This document shows, in pieces, positions 1 through 12,805 of a DNA stretch of 54,247 bases (the stretch's first letter is position 1; every line of letters begins with the position of its first letter). Origin of the DNA: Mycobacterium sp. (lineage in GTDB: Bacteria > Actinomycetota > Actinomycetes > Mycobacteriales > Mycobacteriaceae); contig JAGQTV010000014.1 of assembly GCA_020438845.1 (NCBI GenBank), positions 1 through 54,247 of the forward strand. The letters are read 5' to 3'. The notes under the pieces are model-generated. The model did not search any database and was not told the origin of the DNA. It was given only the letters and a program-made list of their open reading frames with translations. Both the position numbers and the translations under genes were made by a program.

Positions 1-18
1 CAAACTCTCCAAACAAAA
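1..18 (-). rRNA. rrs: 16S rRNA, 5' end only (gene continues past the window's left edge)
   Basis: Read on the minus strand, the first bases give TTTGTTTGGAGAGTTTG, the known 5' end of mycobacterial 16S rRNA just before the universal GATCCTGGCTCAG. Only about 18 nt are inside the window. The exact mature end is taken from the related M. tuberculosis sequence, not proven here. Position directly downstream of tyrS matches the rrnB-type operon of rapidly growing mycobacteria. Confidence 0.85.
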
Positions 19-335
19 ACTCCCCAAACAAACATCCAGGGCGAATCAATCAGAGACAATCTGACCAAGCAACCAGTCAAAACTGGCAAAACAAAACAGT
101 CACACCCCAACACGGGGGTATCAAGGCGTGACAAAAAACAAAAACAACAAACAAAAACCACCAAACACACTATTGAGTTCTCAAACAACACACCTTCGCA
201 TCGTCACCTGCCCGCGCGACCAACCCCGCGGCAATTGCCGCGAGCCGGTAGTGCGGACAGTGGAACATTCCGAGGTCCGGAATCATTCCCGTGAGATGCC
301 GTCGCGCTCAGCGGCTTGACCGCGTCGCAACGACC
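19..335 (-). other. rRNA operon leader with BoxA-like antitermination element
   Basis: This stretch has no credible gene. On the minus strand it reads as the external leader of an rrn operon. GTTGTTTGAGAACTC (189 down to 175) followed by AATAGTG and T/G-rich tracts is the conserved mycobacterial antitermination (BoxA-like) region. Further on, an imperfect repeat around CCAGTTTTGACTGG (about 80-93) could form part of the RNase III processing stem. A 12-bp palindrome, CGGCAATTGCCG, lies near 230-241. The A/T-biased composition differs sharply from the flanking coding DNA, as expected for an rrn leader. Confidence 0.8.
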
Positions 336-341
336 CGACCT

Positions 342-370
342 AAGTTACGTCAGCGTCTGCACGGAGTCAA
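342..370 (-). promoter_or_regulatory. rrn promoter (P1-like)
   Basis: On the minus strand, a -35 TTGACT (370-365) and a -10 TAACTT (347-342) are separated by exactly 17 bp. Transcription would start near 335, giving a leader of about 317 nt before 16S rRNA. It sits just beyond the tyrS stop codon. The near-consensus sigma-A spacing is seen directly; use as the operon's main promoter is inferred from position. Confidence 0.75.
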
Positions 371-418
371 ATCCCCTGAGCACCAAACGAGTTTGACCTT
401 CGTCACACTCGCTGCATG

Positions 419-1693
419 TCAGTCAACGCGCTGGATACCGGCGATATTCCGCTTGCCCCGACGTAGGACAAGCCAGCGCCCATGGAGGAAGTCGGCAGGC
501 TGCGCCACCCACTCCTCGCTGTCCACGCGGACGTTGTTCACCGATACCCCGCCTTCGGCGATCGTCCGTCGGGCCGCGCCCTTGCTGGCTGACAAACCCG
601 TCGCGACCAGGAGATCGACGATGCTGTCCGGGCCGCCGGGCGTCAGTTCGGCAACCGTCGTCTCCCGCAGCGCCGCCGCCAGGGTGGATTCGTCCAGCCT
701 GGCGAGCTCGCCGCGCCCGAACAAAGCCTGGGAGGCGTGTTCCACCGATTCGGTGGCAGCCTGGCCGTGCACCAAGGTGGTGAGCTCACGGGCCAAGCGG
801 CGTTGCGCAGCACGTTCATGCGGCCGGGCATTGGTGGCATCTTCCAAGTCGGCGAGGGCGTCGGCATCCAGGAAGGTGAACCACCGCAGGTAGCGCACTA
901 CGTCGGCGTCGGCGGTGTTGACGAAGTACTGGTACCAGGCGTACGGGCTGGTCATCTCCGGATCCACCCAGAGGCTGCCGCCGCCGGTCGACTTGCCGAA
1001 CTTGGTGCCGTCAGCCGAGGTGACCAGGGGTACCGTCAGCGCGTGCACGGTGGCGCCCAGCTTCTGCCGCACCAGGCGCACGCCGGCGATGATGTTGCCC
1101 CATTGGTCGGAACCGCCGATCTGCAGCGAACATCCATGTCGCTCATGGAGTTCCACGTAGTCGTTTGCCTGCAAAAGCATGTAACTGAACTCGGTGTAGG
1201 AGATTCCCTCGCCGTCGAGGCGCCGCCGGATGGTGTCGCGGTCGAGCATGACGTTGACCGAGAAGTGCTTGCCGACGTCGCGCAGGAATTCGATCGTCCC
1301 CAGTGGGGCGGTCCAGGTCAGGTTGTTCTCGACGATCGCGCCAGTGGGCGAGGCGTCGAAGTCGACGAACCGTTCCAGTTGCCCGCGGATGCGGTCGGAC
1401 CACTGCGCAACGGTGTCTGCTGTCTTCAATGTCCGCTCACCGGTGTCCCGAGGATCGCCGATCATTCCGGTGGCTCCGCCGGCAAGAACAATCGGGCGGT
1501 GGCCGGCGCGCTGGAAGCGTTGCAGGGTGAGCAAGGGGACAAGGTTGCCGGCGTGCAGGCTCGGTGCTGTCGGATCGAAACCGGCGTAGACGGTCATCGG
1601 CGGCTGCGCGGCGGCCGCCCCGAGCGCGCCGATATCGGTGGACTGTGCGACAAGTCCGCGCCAGGCCAATTCGTCGAGAATCGTCGTGCTCAT
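419..1693 (-). CDS. tyrS: tyrosyl-tRNA synthetase
   Basis: Class I aminoacyl-tRNA synthetase that charges tRNA-Tyr in the cytoplasm. The 424-residue product has the same length as the M. tuberculosis enzyme and is closely similar throughout. The HIGH-type signature is LHAGN (residues 46-50) and the KMSKS-type signature is KFGKS (231-235). The last 60 or so residues form the S4-like RNA-binding domain. The start is the ATG of [15 protein letters not shown] lies about 7 nt upstream and homology begins there. A longer reading with six extra residues (ATG at 1711) would bury this site. The gene is followed by the rrn promoter, and mpg lies 27 nt upstream on the same strand. Confidence 0.97.
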   Translation of the reverse strand: MSTTILDELAWRGLVAQSTDIGALGAAAAQPPMTVYAGFDPTAPSLHAGNLVPLLTLQRFQRAGHRPIVLAGGATGMIGDPRDTGERTLKTADTVAQWSDRIRGQLERFVDFDASPTGAIVENNLTWTAPLGTIEFLRDVGKHFSVNVMLDRDTIRRRLDGEGISYTEFSYMLLQANDYVELHERHGCSLQIGGSDQWGNIIAGVRLVRQKLGATVHALTVPLVTSADGTKFGKSTGGGSLWVDPEMTSPYAWYQYFVNTADADVVRYLRWFTFLDADALADLEDATNARPHERAAQRRLARELTTLVHGQAATESVEHASQALFGRGELARLDESTLAAALRETTVAELTPGGPDSIVDLLVATGLSASKGAARRTIAEGGVSVNNVRVDSEEWVAQPADFLHGRWLVLRRGKRNIAGIQRVD

Positions 1694-1720
1694 GGGTCGA
1701 TCTTCCCGCATCGAATGTGC

Positions 1721-2332
1721 TCAGTCGCTCGCGCCCGGCGGTAGCGCCCGTGCGCTGCGTCGGTAGGCCGACACCTCCGGAGCATCGGGCAGCCAAAACC
1801 GCCAGGCGCGATCAGCTGCTTGGCTCACCCCCACACGCGGTCCTGCGCTGGCGGGCGCGCTCTCCCCCAGCCGCACGGTGACCGCAGAACCGGTGGTGAA
1901 CACGTCGATTCCGTTGTGTTCCATGGTGATTCCCAATGCGGAGCAGAGATTGCCGGGACCCCGTGCCAATCCCGCCAGCGCAATAGGCGGCCCACGCCGC
2001 ATCCGGGCCTCATCGGCGCCGGACCGGATGGCGGCCGCGCGGAGCAGCACAGCCGCCGCCGTTCCGTCTGATCCGCAGGAAATGTTGGCGCACACATGAA
2101 TTCCATAGCTGCGGTAGGTGTAGAGCCGCCCGGGTGGGCCGAACATGACGGCATTGCGTTCCGTTTTCCCCCGGTACGAATGCGCGGCCGGGTCCGGCCA
2201 GGGGCTTCCCGGGGGTCCGCCATAGGCTTCGACTTCGACGATGCGGGCGCTGACACCGGCGGCGCTGATAACGGCACCGAGTAACCGCAGGGCTGCTGTC
2301 ACCGGGTCGACGTCGAGAACCTCGGCACTCAT
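1721..2332 (-). CDS. mpg: 3-methyladenine DNA glycosylase (AAG/MPG family)
   Basis: Base-excision-repair enzyme that removes alkylated purines such as 3-methyladenine from DNA. The 203-residue product matches the M. tuberculosis Rv1688 protein in length. The AAG-fold signature VEVEAYGG (residues 32-39) holds the presumed general-base Glu35 and the flipped-base-stacking Tyr37. The downstream AAH motif carries the second active-site His. The ATG of MSAEV is chosen because homology begins there; an open frame continues 83 codons upstream but is antisense to the ABC remnant and has no similarity to the family. It ends 27 nt before tyrS, so the two may be co-transcribed. Confidence 0.93.
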   Translation of the reverse strand: MSAEVLDVDPVTAALRLLGAVISAAGVSARIVEVEAYGGPPGSPWPDPAAHSYRGKTERNAVMFGPPGRLYTYRSYGIHVCANISCGSDGTAAAVLLRAAAIRSGADEARMRRGPPIALAGLARGPGNLCSALGITMEHNGIDVFTTGSAVTVRLGESAPASAGPRVGVSQAADRAWRFWLPDAPEVSAYRRSARALPPGASD

Positions 2333-2400
2333 CTCATCCACTAACCCGCCTTCCACCACCCGAAATTGTGCCCGACCTCCGCACTGGGAGGATTTGCGAA

Positions 2401-2952
2401 TGGCCGTCGGCACTGCCGGTACAGCGATCCGTATTAAGCGACTCCGCGTCGTCCGGGGCAAGCGGGTGGCACTGCAGGACCTTTCCGTCACCATTGCTGG
2501 CGGCACCATCACCGGTCTGTTCGGGCCGTCGGGATGCGGCAAGACGACCCTGATGCGCAGCATCGTCGGCACGCAGGTCATCGCTTCGGGGACTGTGACG
2601 GTCCTGGGCCATCCGCCGGGAGCGCCCGTTCTGCGCCGTCGTGTCGGCTATGTCACCCAGGGGCCAACCATCTACAACGATCTGCGGGTCATCGACAACG
2701 TGCGGTACTTCGCGTCGCTGTACGGACTCCGTTCCGATGCGGCCGACGAGGCCCCGCGCGCGCAGATGCCGACCTGGTTGGAGTGGATCAGTAACGCGAT
2801 GCCGGCAAGCTATGCGCTGGAAAGCACTGCAGCAGGTCAACACCCACCGTGACCTCACCGATGTCGCCGTGCACGACATGTACGTGGTGCTGGCGTTCGC
2901 GTTGGCCGCTCTGGTCGCGGCATCGGCCACCTTGCGTCGCCGCACGCCGTGA
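2401..2952 (+). pseudogene. ABC exporter remnant: ATPase N-terminus fused to permease C-terminus, frameshifted
   Basis: The first part (2401 to about 2755) encodes the start of an ABC ATPase with Walker A GPSGCGKT and the Q-loop region YVTQGPTIYNDL. The signature motif, Walker B and switch His are missing. The sequence then passes directly into the end of an ABC-2 type permease (PTWLEWISNAMPASYALE). One extra A in the AAA at 2821-2823 shifts the frame; in the other frame the permease tail resumes (ALQQVNTHRDL, a hydrophobic helix, then a stop at 2950). In M. tuberculosis the intact pair is Rv1687c-Rv1686c, followed by a TetR gene that is also missing here. A deletion of roughly 1 kb or more is inferred. 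Not expected to be functional. Confidence 0.85.
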
Positions 2953-2953
2953 T

Positions 2954-3187
2954 TCAGTCGCCGGTGGCGCGATCCATCAGCCGCGCGTGCTCCTCGGGCC
3001 CCACATCGACGGCGTCGTCGACGAGCAGGACCGGAATATCGTCCTGTATGCGGTAGGCCTTGTGCAGCCGGGGGTTATAGAGGACCGGGGTAGCGAGGAC
3101 CGGGTTGCTGGCGACGCTGTCGATGAGGAGTAGCGGCCCCCTGTCGAGGGGACACACCAGGATGCTGAGCAGTTTGCTGTCTACCAC
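2954..3187 (-). CDS. Trm112-family (UPF0434) small protein
   Basis: A 77-residue protein of the Trm112/YcaR family, whose members are small zinc-ribbon-like partners of methyltransferases. The family pattern LLSILVCPLDRGPL is at the N-terminus and the AYRIQDDIPVLL segment follows. Only one Cys of the usual CPxC is present, as I recall for other actinobacterial members, so zinc binding is doubtful. The start is a GTG with a weak ribosome site. The stop codon lies one base past the end of the ABC remnant on the opposite strand. It corresponds by position to Rv1684 of M. tuberculosis. Its methyltransferase partner is unknown. Confidence 0.85.
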   Translation of the reverse strand: MVDSKLLSILVCPLDRGPLLLIDSVASNPVLATPVLYNPRLHKAYRIQDDIPVLLVDDAVDVGPEEHARLMDRATGD

Positions 3188-3217
3188 TTGCTATCTACCG
3201 TTGGGTGCTCTGGGTTC

Positions 3218-3931
3218 TCAGGGCATCGGAGCTTCAGCCGAGCCTGCCGCCGGGGCGACCGGTGCGGCCGGCATAGCCGGCATTGCCGGCTGCCCGCCGG
3301 CTGCCGAACCCATCGACGTGCCGAGCTGGCCGGGATTGCTGTCCCCGGGCATCTGCCCCGCTCCCATGACTGCGCTGTTGGCGTTCTGCCGGGACTGCGC
3401 CTGCTGCAGGATCTCCATCTGGGCGCGGATCTTCTGCTGGTAGGCGATGGTGTCTTTCAGCGCCGAGATCAGCGGGTTCTGGTTAGGCCGGTATTCCATC
3501 GCGGCTTTGATCTCGTCGTAGTACTGCTTGCTGGGCTTGAAGCCCATCGCCCGTAATTTCAGCGACATCTTCAGCAGGTTGGACAGCTGGCCGCCACCGG
3601 CGCCGACGGCGTATTCGTCGGCGAGTTGGTCGAGGACGTCACCTTGCGCGGCGGCCGTGACAGGCTTGGGCGATGCGGCGCCGGCTGCCGCACCGCCCGC
3701 CACGGCGACGGTCGGAGATGCTGCGGTGGACGGTGACAAAGCCTGTGGCTTCGACGGTGCCGATGCCGCGACGGACGTGGACGGCGTTGGATCAGGTGTG
3801 GGAACAGTCGTATCCGGGTCGGCGAATGCAGTCGCAGCCGATGCCCCCAAGATTGCACCGACCACCGCAATTCCAGCCACGCCGCTGCGCACCTGGCGAC
3901 TCCACCGGTACCCGGCGTTGGTTCTGGTCAT
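3218..3931 (-). CDS. conserved secreted Ala/Pro-rich protein, function unknown
   Basis: A 237-residue protein with a clear signal peptide: basic N-terminus, hydrophobic core and an AFA|DPD cleavage site near residue 38. A Pro/Thr/Ser/Ala-rich linker follows. A folded central part (about residues 95-185) contains GGGQLSNLLKMSLKLRAMG and the helix-rich PLISALKDTIAYQQKIRAQ, which looks coiled-coil-like. The tail is Gly/Ala/Met/Pro-rich with PAMPAMPAAP repeats. I recognise the general mycobacterial secreted-protein style but no defined family. The ATG of MTRTNAGY is preferred over one ten codons upstream because the twin-basic signal peptide starts there. Likely exported to the cell envelope. Confidence 0.75.
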   Translation of the reverse strand: MTRTNAGYRWSRQVRSGVAGIAVVGAILGASAATAFADPDTTVPTPDPTPSTSVAASAPSKPQALSPSTAASPTVAVAGGAAAGAASPKPVTAAAQGDVLDQLADEYAVGAGGGQLSNLLKMSLKLRAMGFKPSKQYYDEIKAAMEYRPNQNPLISALKDTIAYQQKIRAQMEILQQAQSRQNANSAVMGAGQMPGDSNPGQLGTSMGSAAGGQPAMPAMPAAPVAPAAGSAEAPMP

Positions 3932-3994
3932 TGCGCCTCCATCGGGAATATGGCCGCCCACGAGCCTAACAGCGAAGTTGATCCGGGACCGTTC

Positions 3995-6970
3995 TCAGCT
4001 CTTCTCACCAGCAAGGTCGGTCCGGGCAGCAGCCGTCAATCTCCTGTATTTGCCTGTATCGGCGTCCAGGTACCAGCTGTTACGGCCGGCCTTGGGCAGA
4101 CCGGTGGCGCGGACCGCCGACACGGTGGGTCGGTAGGAGGCACTCACCGGCAATTCAGGGACCACATGCACCAGGTCGGGGGGAATGCCGACAGGCATGG
4201 CCGACACCGCCTCGCTGAGATCGGCAACGGTGACGCTCATACCGGGCCGCAAGGTGATTGCGGTGACCGCGAGCACCCCGCCAGGAACTTTGAGCGGGTA
4301 GGTGACGGCCAGGTCCACCGCCGAGATGGATCCGATGGCGTCGGTGATCGGCGTGGGGAACGCCACGCCGCGGCGGGTGTGGATGAGCCCCGAGCGGTTG
4401 CCCAGCAGCCAGAAGTCGCCGTCGGCATCACGCCAGAACACGTACTCCGTGGAGATCCAGATGTCGCCCGGGGCAAAGACCCCTCGCTTGATGGAGGCCG
4501 TCGGGTCGATTGGACCCCACGGTCGGGCCAGCAGGACTCCCATCTCCTCGCGACTGGCCACCCGGACGAACCCGCGGTCGTCCTCGAGGATGAGGTCGTC
4601 GGTGGCGTCGTAGGCGGCCAGCTCGACCTCGCCGCCGCCGGGTAACGGACGCCCTTCGCTACCTACCTTGACGCCGGCGACGTTGGCCAGAACCGCCTGG
4701 CCGTCTGAGGTGGCGAAGAACTCGACGATCCGGGCCGGCGCGAAATCGTCGAGAATGCGACGCCAGAGACCCGTCGGCATGCCCGAACCCATGAACAGCC
4801 GGATCGGGTTGTTGCCGGACAGGTCGAATTCGGGGTCGTCGATGACCTCGCGCAGCATCGACCAGGTGTAGGTGACCACCGTCACCCCGTACTGGCGGAC
4901 TTCCTCGAGGAACCGTCTCGGGTCGAGTCCGCGCGAGAGCGCGATGCGTGAGCCGGCCACCACCGAGCCGCCGAGGCTCACGAGCAGTCCGGACTGGTGG
5001 TGCAGTGGCGTCAGGCAGTAGACGGTGTCGCTGCGGCCCAGCGCCGCGGCCGAAGCCGTCCCGAATGCGGACAGAGCCCATCGGTAGTTGGTGATCTGTT
5101 TGGGCACCAGTGCCCCGCCACCGATGGCGTTGAACACCACGAACGCCACGTCGCGTGCGTAGCCGGGGTTGGGCCGGTACCAGCCGGGCAACTCGACCGC
5201 GTCGGGATCGATCTGCTCCATGTCGATCACGGTGCTGTCCGGCGGCAACTTCAGATCGCGGTTCTCGCCGCCGCCGAGCACCAGGATCTGAACCGAAAGA
5301 GTGCTCGCAGCAGGAAGATTGGCCGGGTCGGTGATGACGTCGGTCACCCCGCCCAGTCGCGCTGCCTGCTCCAGATCGGCATCCGGCGGCATCAGCACGG
5401 CCACGGCGCCCAGTCGCGAGAGCGCTGCGATGGCGACCAGGGCGCTGGGCCGGGTACCCATCAGCAAGCCCACCCTGGTGCCCTGTCGGAAACCGACCTC
5501 GATGAGGCCGCGCACGACGTTGTCGATACGGCGGTTGACGGCCTCGTAGGTGTGCACTCGGCCGTCGAATAACAGGAACTCACCGTCGGGAGCCGAATGT
5601 GCCTGTTCCTCGATGACGCGGCCGAGTGAGATGCGGGTGTGGTCGTTGATCTGGCCAAGGCGAACCAGGCGGGGCAGCGTACGTGCGGTCTCGACGGCCA
5701 AAACGCGCATCGAGCGGTTGGCAGCCACCACGGCGTCGGCCGCGCCCTTGGCCAACGACAGGGCAAGTTCGGAAGCCTCGGCGACACCGTGCATGACGCG
5801 TGAGCTCATCGCCACGCCGGAGGCGGCATCGGCAGAAACGTCCTGCATCAGTGAGATGTTGGCTGGTTTCGCCTCGTGTCCGGAGACCCATAGCGCCCAG
5901 TCGGCGACCGTCGGCCAGGTGATGTTGGCGGCCTTCGAGCCGACCACCAGACCGAAGTGGCCGGCCCGGATCATCGCCTCGTAAACCTCGGCCCTGGGCG
6001 CTGCCCGCTTGATGCCGCGCACTGCGGGCGGTTGACCGATGTCGTCGACCTCGCCGACGAAAGCCAGTATCGGACAAGTGATGTCATTGAGCGTGACGAG
6101 CTGACCCTGAATGGCGAAGCCGCCGGTCATCATGCGGTTGTGCGTCACGAATTGCTTGAGCAGTTCCGACACCGCGGGGCCGGACCAGGCGATCCAGCCC
6201 TCGCTGTCGAGGAAGCGGCGCTGCTGTTCCCGGGGCAGCAGCGACTCGCGGTCATGTAACTGAAGCAGGAAGTCCACCTTGGATTTGGCGCTCTTTATGG
6301 GGTCGAGCATCTGGAAACCGGTGCGCGCCAACCAACCCGGGATGTCGATGTGGTTGAAGACGTGGTCGGCCAGGAACTCCGCAACGCCGCCTGCGAAGTT
6401 GGCCGGCAGGCCACCCGGCAGGCCGGCGAGTGTGTCAACCGGGGAACCGAAGGCCACGATGCTGGCGACATCCTTGGTACGCCGGTAGGCGACGGTCTGG
6501 TAGCAGAACATGCCGCCCTGCGAATAGCCGGCGACGTGCACGTCCTGCCCGGTAGTCTCCTTGACGGTGTCGATGGCCTGGCTGAGGGCCACGATGTGGT
6601 CGGTGAGGGTGCGCTCCATGCCTCCCTCGACTTCGTCGGGCGAGCCGTAGTCGATCACCCAAGGGTCGACACCGGCCGCGTGCAGGATGCCGACCGCGCC
6701 GTCCTCCTTGGTGACGTCCCACATGTTGGCCGACATCATCATGGGGTGGACCATCAATACCGGCGGCCCCACTTTGGCCCGGCCGGGTCGGTTGTCCGGT
6801 GGGAAGTAGCGCCGGAGCTTGTACATGTTGGTGCTCTCGACGATCTGGAACGGCGAGGGCACCGCCCCGGTCTCCAGCCCACCGAAACGAGCCACTTCGT
6901 AGCCGTTCTGGGCGGTCGCCACCAAGCGCTCCAACGGCTTGGCGAGTGCCGACAAACTCAGATCCACCAT
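3995..6970 (-). CDS. alpha/beta-hydrolase / AMP-binding (acyl-CoA synthetase-like) fusion protein
   Basis: A 991-residue two-domain protein like M. tuberculosis Rv1683 (annotated there as a bifunctional lipase/long-chain acyl-CoA synthase). Residues about 1-380 form an alpha/beta hydrolase related to PHA synthase/depolymerase proteins, with the nucleophile elbow GYSQGG (Ser150) and a late His in AGHFGLVVG. Residues about 455-991 form an adenylate-forming domain. Its phosphate-binding loop is degenerate: the usual SGTTGxPKG is replaced by NAIGGGALVPKQ, so ATP use is uncertain. The start at 6970 is supported by AGGAG 4-5 nt before the ATG; an ATG 17 codons upstream lacks such a site. A role in neutral-lipid turnover is inferred from the family, not shown. 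Confidence 0.85.
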   Translation of the reverse strand: MVDLSLSALAKPLERLVATAQNGYEVARFGGLETGAVPSPFQIVESTNMYKLRRYFPPDNRPGRAKVGPPVLMVHPMMMSANMWDVTKEDGAVGILHAAGVDPWVIDYGSPDEVEGGMERTLTDHIVALSQAIDTVKETTGQDVHVAGYSQGGMFCYQTVAYRRTKDVASIVAFGSPVDTLAGLPGGLPANFAGGVAEFLADHVFNHIDIPGWLARTGFQMLDPIKSAKSKVDFLLQLHDRESLLPREQQRRFLDSEGWIAWSGPAVSELLKQFVTHNRMMTGGFAIQGQLVTLNDITCPILAFVGEVDDIGQPPAVRGIKRAAPRAEVYEAMIRAGHFGLVVGSKAANITWPTVADWALWVSGHEAKPANISLMQDVSADAASGVAMSSRVMHGVAEASELALSLAKGAADAVVAANRSMRVLAVETARTLPRLVRLGQINDHTRISLGRVIEEQAHSAPDGEFLLFDGRVHTYEAVNRRIDNVVRGLIEVGFRQGTRVGLLMGTRPSALVAIAALSRLGAVAVLMPPDADLEQAARLGGVTDVITDPANLPAASTLSVQILVLGGGENRDLKLPPDSTVIDMEQIDPDAVELPGWYRPNPGYARDVAFVVFNAIGGGALVPKQITNYRWALSAFGTASAAALGRSDTVYCLTPLHHQSGLLVSLGGSVVAGSRIALSRGLDPRRFLEEVRQYGVTVVTYTWSMLREVIDDPEFDLSGNNPIRLFMGSGMPTGLWRRILDDFAPARIVEFFATSDGQAVLANVAGVKVGSEGRPLPGGGEVELAAYDATDDLILEDDRGFVRVASREEMGVLLARPWGPIDPTASIKRGVFAPGDIWISTEYVFWRDADGDFWLLGNRSGLIHTRRGVAFPTPITDAIGSISAVDLAVTYPLKVPGGVLAVTAITLRPGMSVTVADLSEAVSAMPVGIPPDLVHVVPELPVSASYRPTVSAVRATGLPKAGRNSWYLDADTGKYRRLTAAARTDLAGEKS

Positions 6971-7135
6971 CACTCCTGCCGAACAGCTCCGCTGTTGAGT
7001 TACCCCGAGTCCCCTGCTCATCGTCCCCGCCCATCATGGCACACCGCCGGATTCCTCCCGGCCCCCTCAAAAGTGGCTCAGCGGCTGCTCAGCGGCGGCT
7101 TTGCCGAAGGCATGTCGGTGACTAGGGTCGTGGCG

Positions 7136-8911
7136 ATGGCACATCTGCTCGGCGCCGAGGCGCTGCACCTCGAGTATCCGACGCAGATCGTGTTCGATTC
7201 GGTGACTGTTGGGGTCAATGACGGCGATCGAGTTGGAATCGTGGGGCGCAACGGCGACGGAAAGTCCAGCCTGCTGGCCATGCTCACGGGTCGGATCACC
7301 CCGGATTCGGGGCGGGTGACCCGCCGCGGTGGTCTGCGAGTGGCGGCGTTGGATCAGGCCGACACCCTCGACTCGGACTCACCCGTCGGTGTCGCACTGG
7401 TCGGCGACCGACCCGATCACGAATGGGCCGGGGACCCCAAGGTTCGCGACGTTGTCACGGGTTTGGTTTCCGACATCGACTGGCAGATGCCGGTGGGCAG
7501 ACTCTCCGGCGGCCAGCGCCGCAGGGTGCAGTTGGCTGCTCTGCTGATCGGCGACTGGGACGTGATCGGCCTGGACGAACCTACCAACCACCTCGACGTC
7601 GAAGGCATCACCTGGCTCGCCGCCCACCTCAAACAGCGGTGGTCTCGTAATTCCGGCGGGCTCCTGGTGGTTACCCACGATCGCTGGTTCCTCGACGAGG
7701 TGGCCACCACGACCTGGGAGGTGCACGACGGCACGGTTGAGCCGTTCGACGGTGGGTATGCGTCCTACGTGCTGCAGCGGGTCGAGCGCGATCGGATCGC
7801 CGTTGCCGCCGAGGCAAAGCGGCAGAATCTGATGCGCAAGGAGCTCGCCTGGTTGCGCCGTGGCGCCCCAGCCCGCACCTCCAAACCCAAGTTCCGTATC
7901 GAGGCAGCCAACCAGCTGATCGCCGACGTGCCGCCGATCCGTAATACCGTTGAGTTGGCCAAGCTGGCCACCGCCCGGCTGGGCAAAGACGTCATCGACC
8001 TGCTGGACGTGTCGGTGTCCTACGGGGGCAAACCGGTTCTGCGCGACGTCGAGTGGCGTATCGCGCCGGGCGAGCGCACCGGGATCGTCGGGGCCAACGG
8101 CGCCGGCAAGTCGACATTGCTGGGCTTGATCGCGGGGACGGTGACCCCTGACAGTGGTCGGGTCAAACGCGGCAAGACCGTGCGGCTGGCCATGCTCGAT
8201 CAGCAGTCCGGACAGTTGGCCGGCATTGCCGACGATCTGGTTCGCGAGGTTGTCGGCCGGCTGCAGACCAGCTACGTGGTCGACGGCAAGGACCTCACCC
8301 CGACACAACTGCTGGAGCGCTTGGGCTTTCGGCGTGAGCAGCTCTCGTCCCGAGTTGGTGAGTTGTCCGGCGGGCAGCGTCGCCGACTTCAACTGATGCT
8401 GACCGTGCTCGACGAGCCGAACGTGCTGGTGCTCGACGAGCCCACCAATGACGTGGACATCGACATGCTCTCGGCGACCGAGGATCTGCTCGACTCGTGG
8501 CCCGGCACACTCATCGTGGTATCCCACGACCGCTACCTGCTGGAGCGGGTCACCGACCAGCAGTACGCAGTCATTGACGGCCATCTCCGACACCTGCCCG
8601 GGGGTATCGACGAGTATCTGCGGATGGCTTCCCACCGGGAGGCCGGTGCGTCGGCTGCCAAGGCAACCGCTGCCGGCTCTTCTGCAGTGCTGTCAGGTGC
8701 TGAACTTCGGAGCGTTCAGAAGGAAATCGCGTCCTTGGACCGCGCCTTGGTCAAACTCGCGGAGCGGGTCGATGCCAAGCACGTCGCCTTGGCCGAACAC
8801 GACCAGTCCGACCACGTCGGAATCGGCAGGCTGACAGCGGAATTGCGCGACCTGGAGTCTGAGCTGGGCACTACGGAAAATCGGTGGCTGGAGCTCTCCG
8901 AACGGGTCGAG

Positions 8912-8923
<12 letters not shown>
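7136..8923 (+). CDS. ABC-F family ATPase (Uup/macrolide-type)
   Basis: A 595-residue soluble protein with two ABC domains in tandem and no membrane segments, the ABC-F layout (ribosome-acting ATPases such as Uup, EttA and antibiotic-resistance members). NBD1 has GRNGDGKSS (Walker A), LSGGQRRR and LDEPTNHLD. NBD2 has GANGAGKST, LSGGQRRR and LDEPTNDVD. A basic linker (RKELAWLRRGAPARTSKPK) separates them, and a charged, probably coiled-coil tail ends the protein as in Uup. By position it matches M. tuberculosis Rv1668c/Rv1667c, which I recall as two pieces there; here it is uninterrupted. ATG 7136 has AGGG 8 nt upstream; ATG 7112 is an alternative. The 3' end overlaps the convergent transporter gene by 12 nt. 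Confidence 0.9.
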
Positions 8924-11589
<2,666 letters not shown>

Positions 11590-12805
11590 TTACTCGTATT
11601 TCTGCGCCAAAACGGCGGTTTGGGCGTCACGGCGGGCGGCGATTTTGGACGACAGACCGTGAATGTGGACGAAACCCTTGGCCGAGGACTGGTCGAAGGT
11701 GTCGCCCTCGTCGTAGGTGGCCAGGTTGAAGTCGTACAACGACTGGGGGCTGCGCCGGCCGTTGACGGCGATGTGCCCGCCGTGCAGAACCATGCGGATC
11801 TCCCCCGTCACCCGCTCCTGGGTCTTGGCGACGAATGCCTCCAACGCGGTCTTGAGCGGAGAGAACCAGAGTCCGTCGTAAACCAGTTCGCACCAACGCT
11901 GGTCGGTGGCCCGTTTGAACCTGCCCAGTTCGCGTTCGAGGGTGACGTGCTCGAGTTCGGTGTGCGCGGTAATGAGCACCATGGCCCCGGGGGCCTCGTA
12001 GATCTCGCGGCTCTTGATGCCGACCAGTCGGTCTTCGACGACGTCCAGACGGCCGACACCTTGTGCACCGGCGCGTCGGTTCAACTCCACGATTGCTTCC
12101 AGGACGCTGACCTTGCTGCCGTCGATGGCCACCGGCACGCCCTGCTCGAACCCGATGACCACCTCGTCGGGGGTGTTCCAGTTCAGCGTCGGGTCTTCGG
12201 TGTAGTCGTAGACGTCTTTCGTGGGCGCGTTCCAGAGGTGTTCCAGGAAGCCGGTTTCCACCGCACGGCCCCAGACGTTCTGGTCGATCGAGAACGGCGA
12301 GCGTTTGGTGACGTTGATCGGGATGTCGTTCTCCTCGGCGAAGGCGATGGCCTTCTCCCGCGTCCAGGCGTAGTCGCGGACCGGTGCGAGTACGTCCAAA
12401 TCCGGTGCCAGCGAGGCAAATCCAACCTCGAACCGGACCTGGTCATTACCCTTTCCGGTGCAGCCGTGCGCTACGACGTCGCCGCCGTGCTCACGGGCCG
12501 CCGCCACCAGGTGCTTGACGATCAGCGGTCGGCTCAGCGCGGACACCAGCGGGTAACGGTCCATGTAGAGGGCATTGGACTGGATTGCGGGCAGGCAATA
12601 CTGCTCGGCGAACTCGTCCCGGGCGTCGACCACAACGGCTTCCACTGCGCCGCAATCCAGCGCACGCTGACGCACGACCTCCATGTCCTCGCCGCCTTGC
12701 CCGAGGTCGATGGCGACTGCGACCACCTCACTGCCGGTCTCCTTGCCGATCCAGCTGATGGCCACTGAGGTGTCCAGTCCGCCGGAATACGCCAGGATGA
12801 CGCGC

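Noticed and set aside
6350-7135. N-terminal extension of the ABC-F gene by about 260 codons
   Set aside because: It is antisense to the hydrolase/ligase gene and unlike any ABC-F protein; ATG 7136 has a suitable ribosome site.
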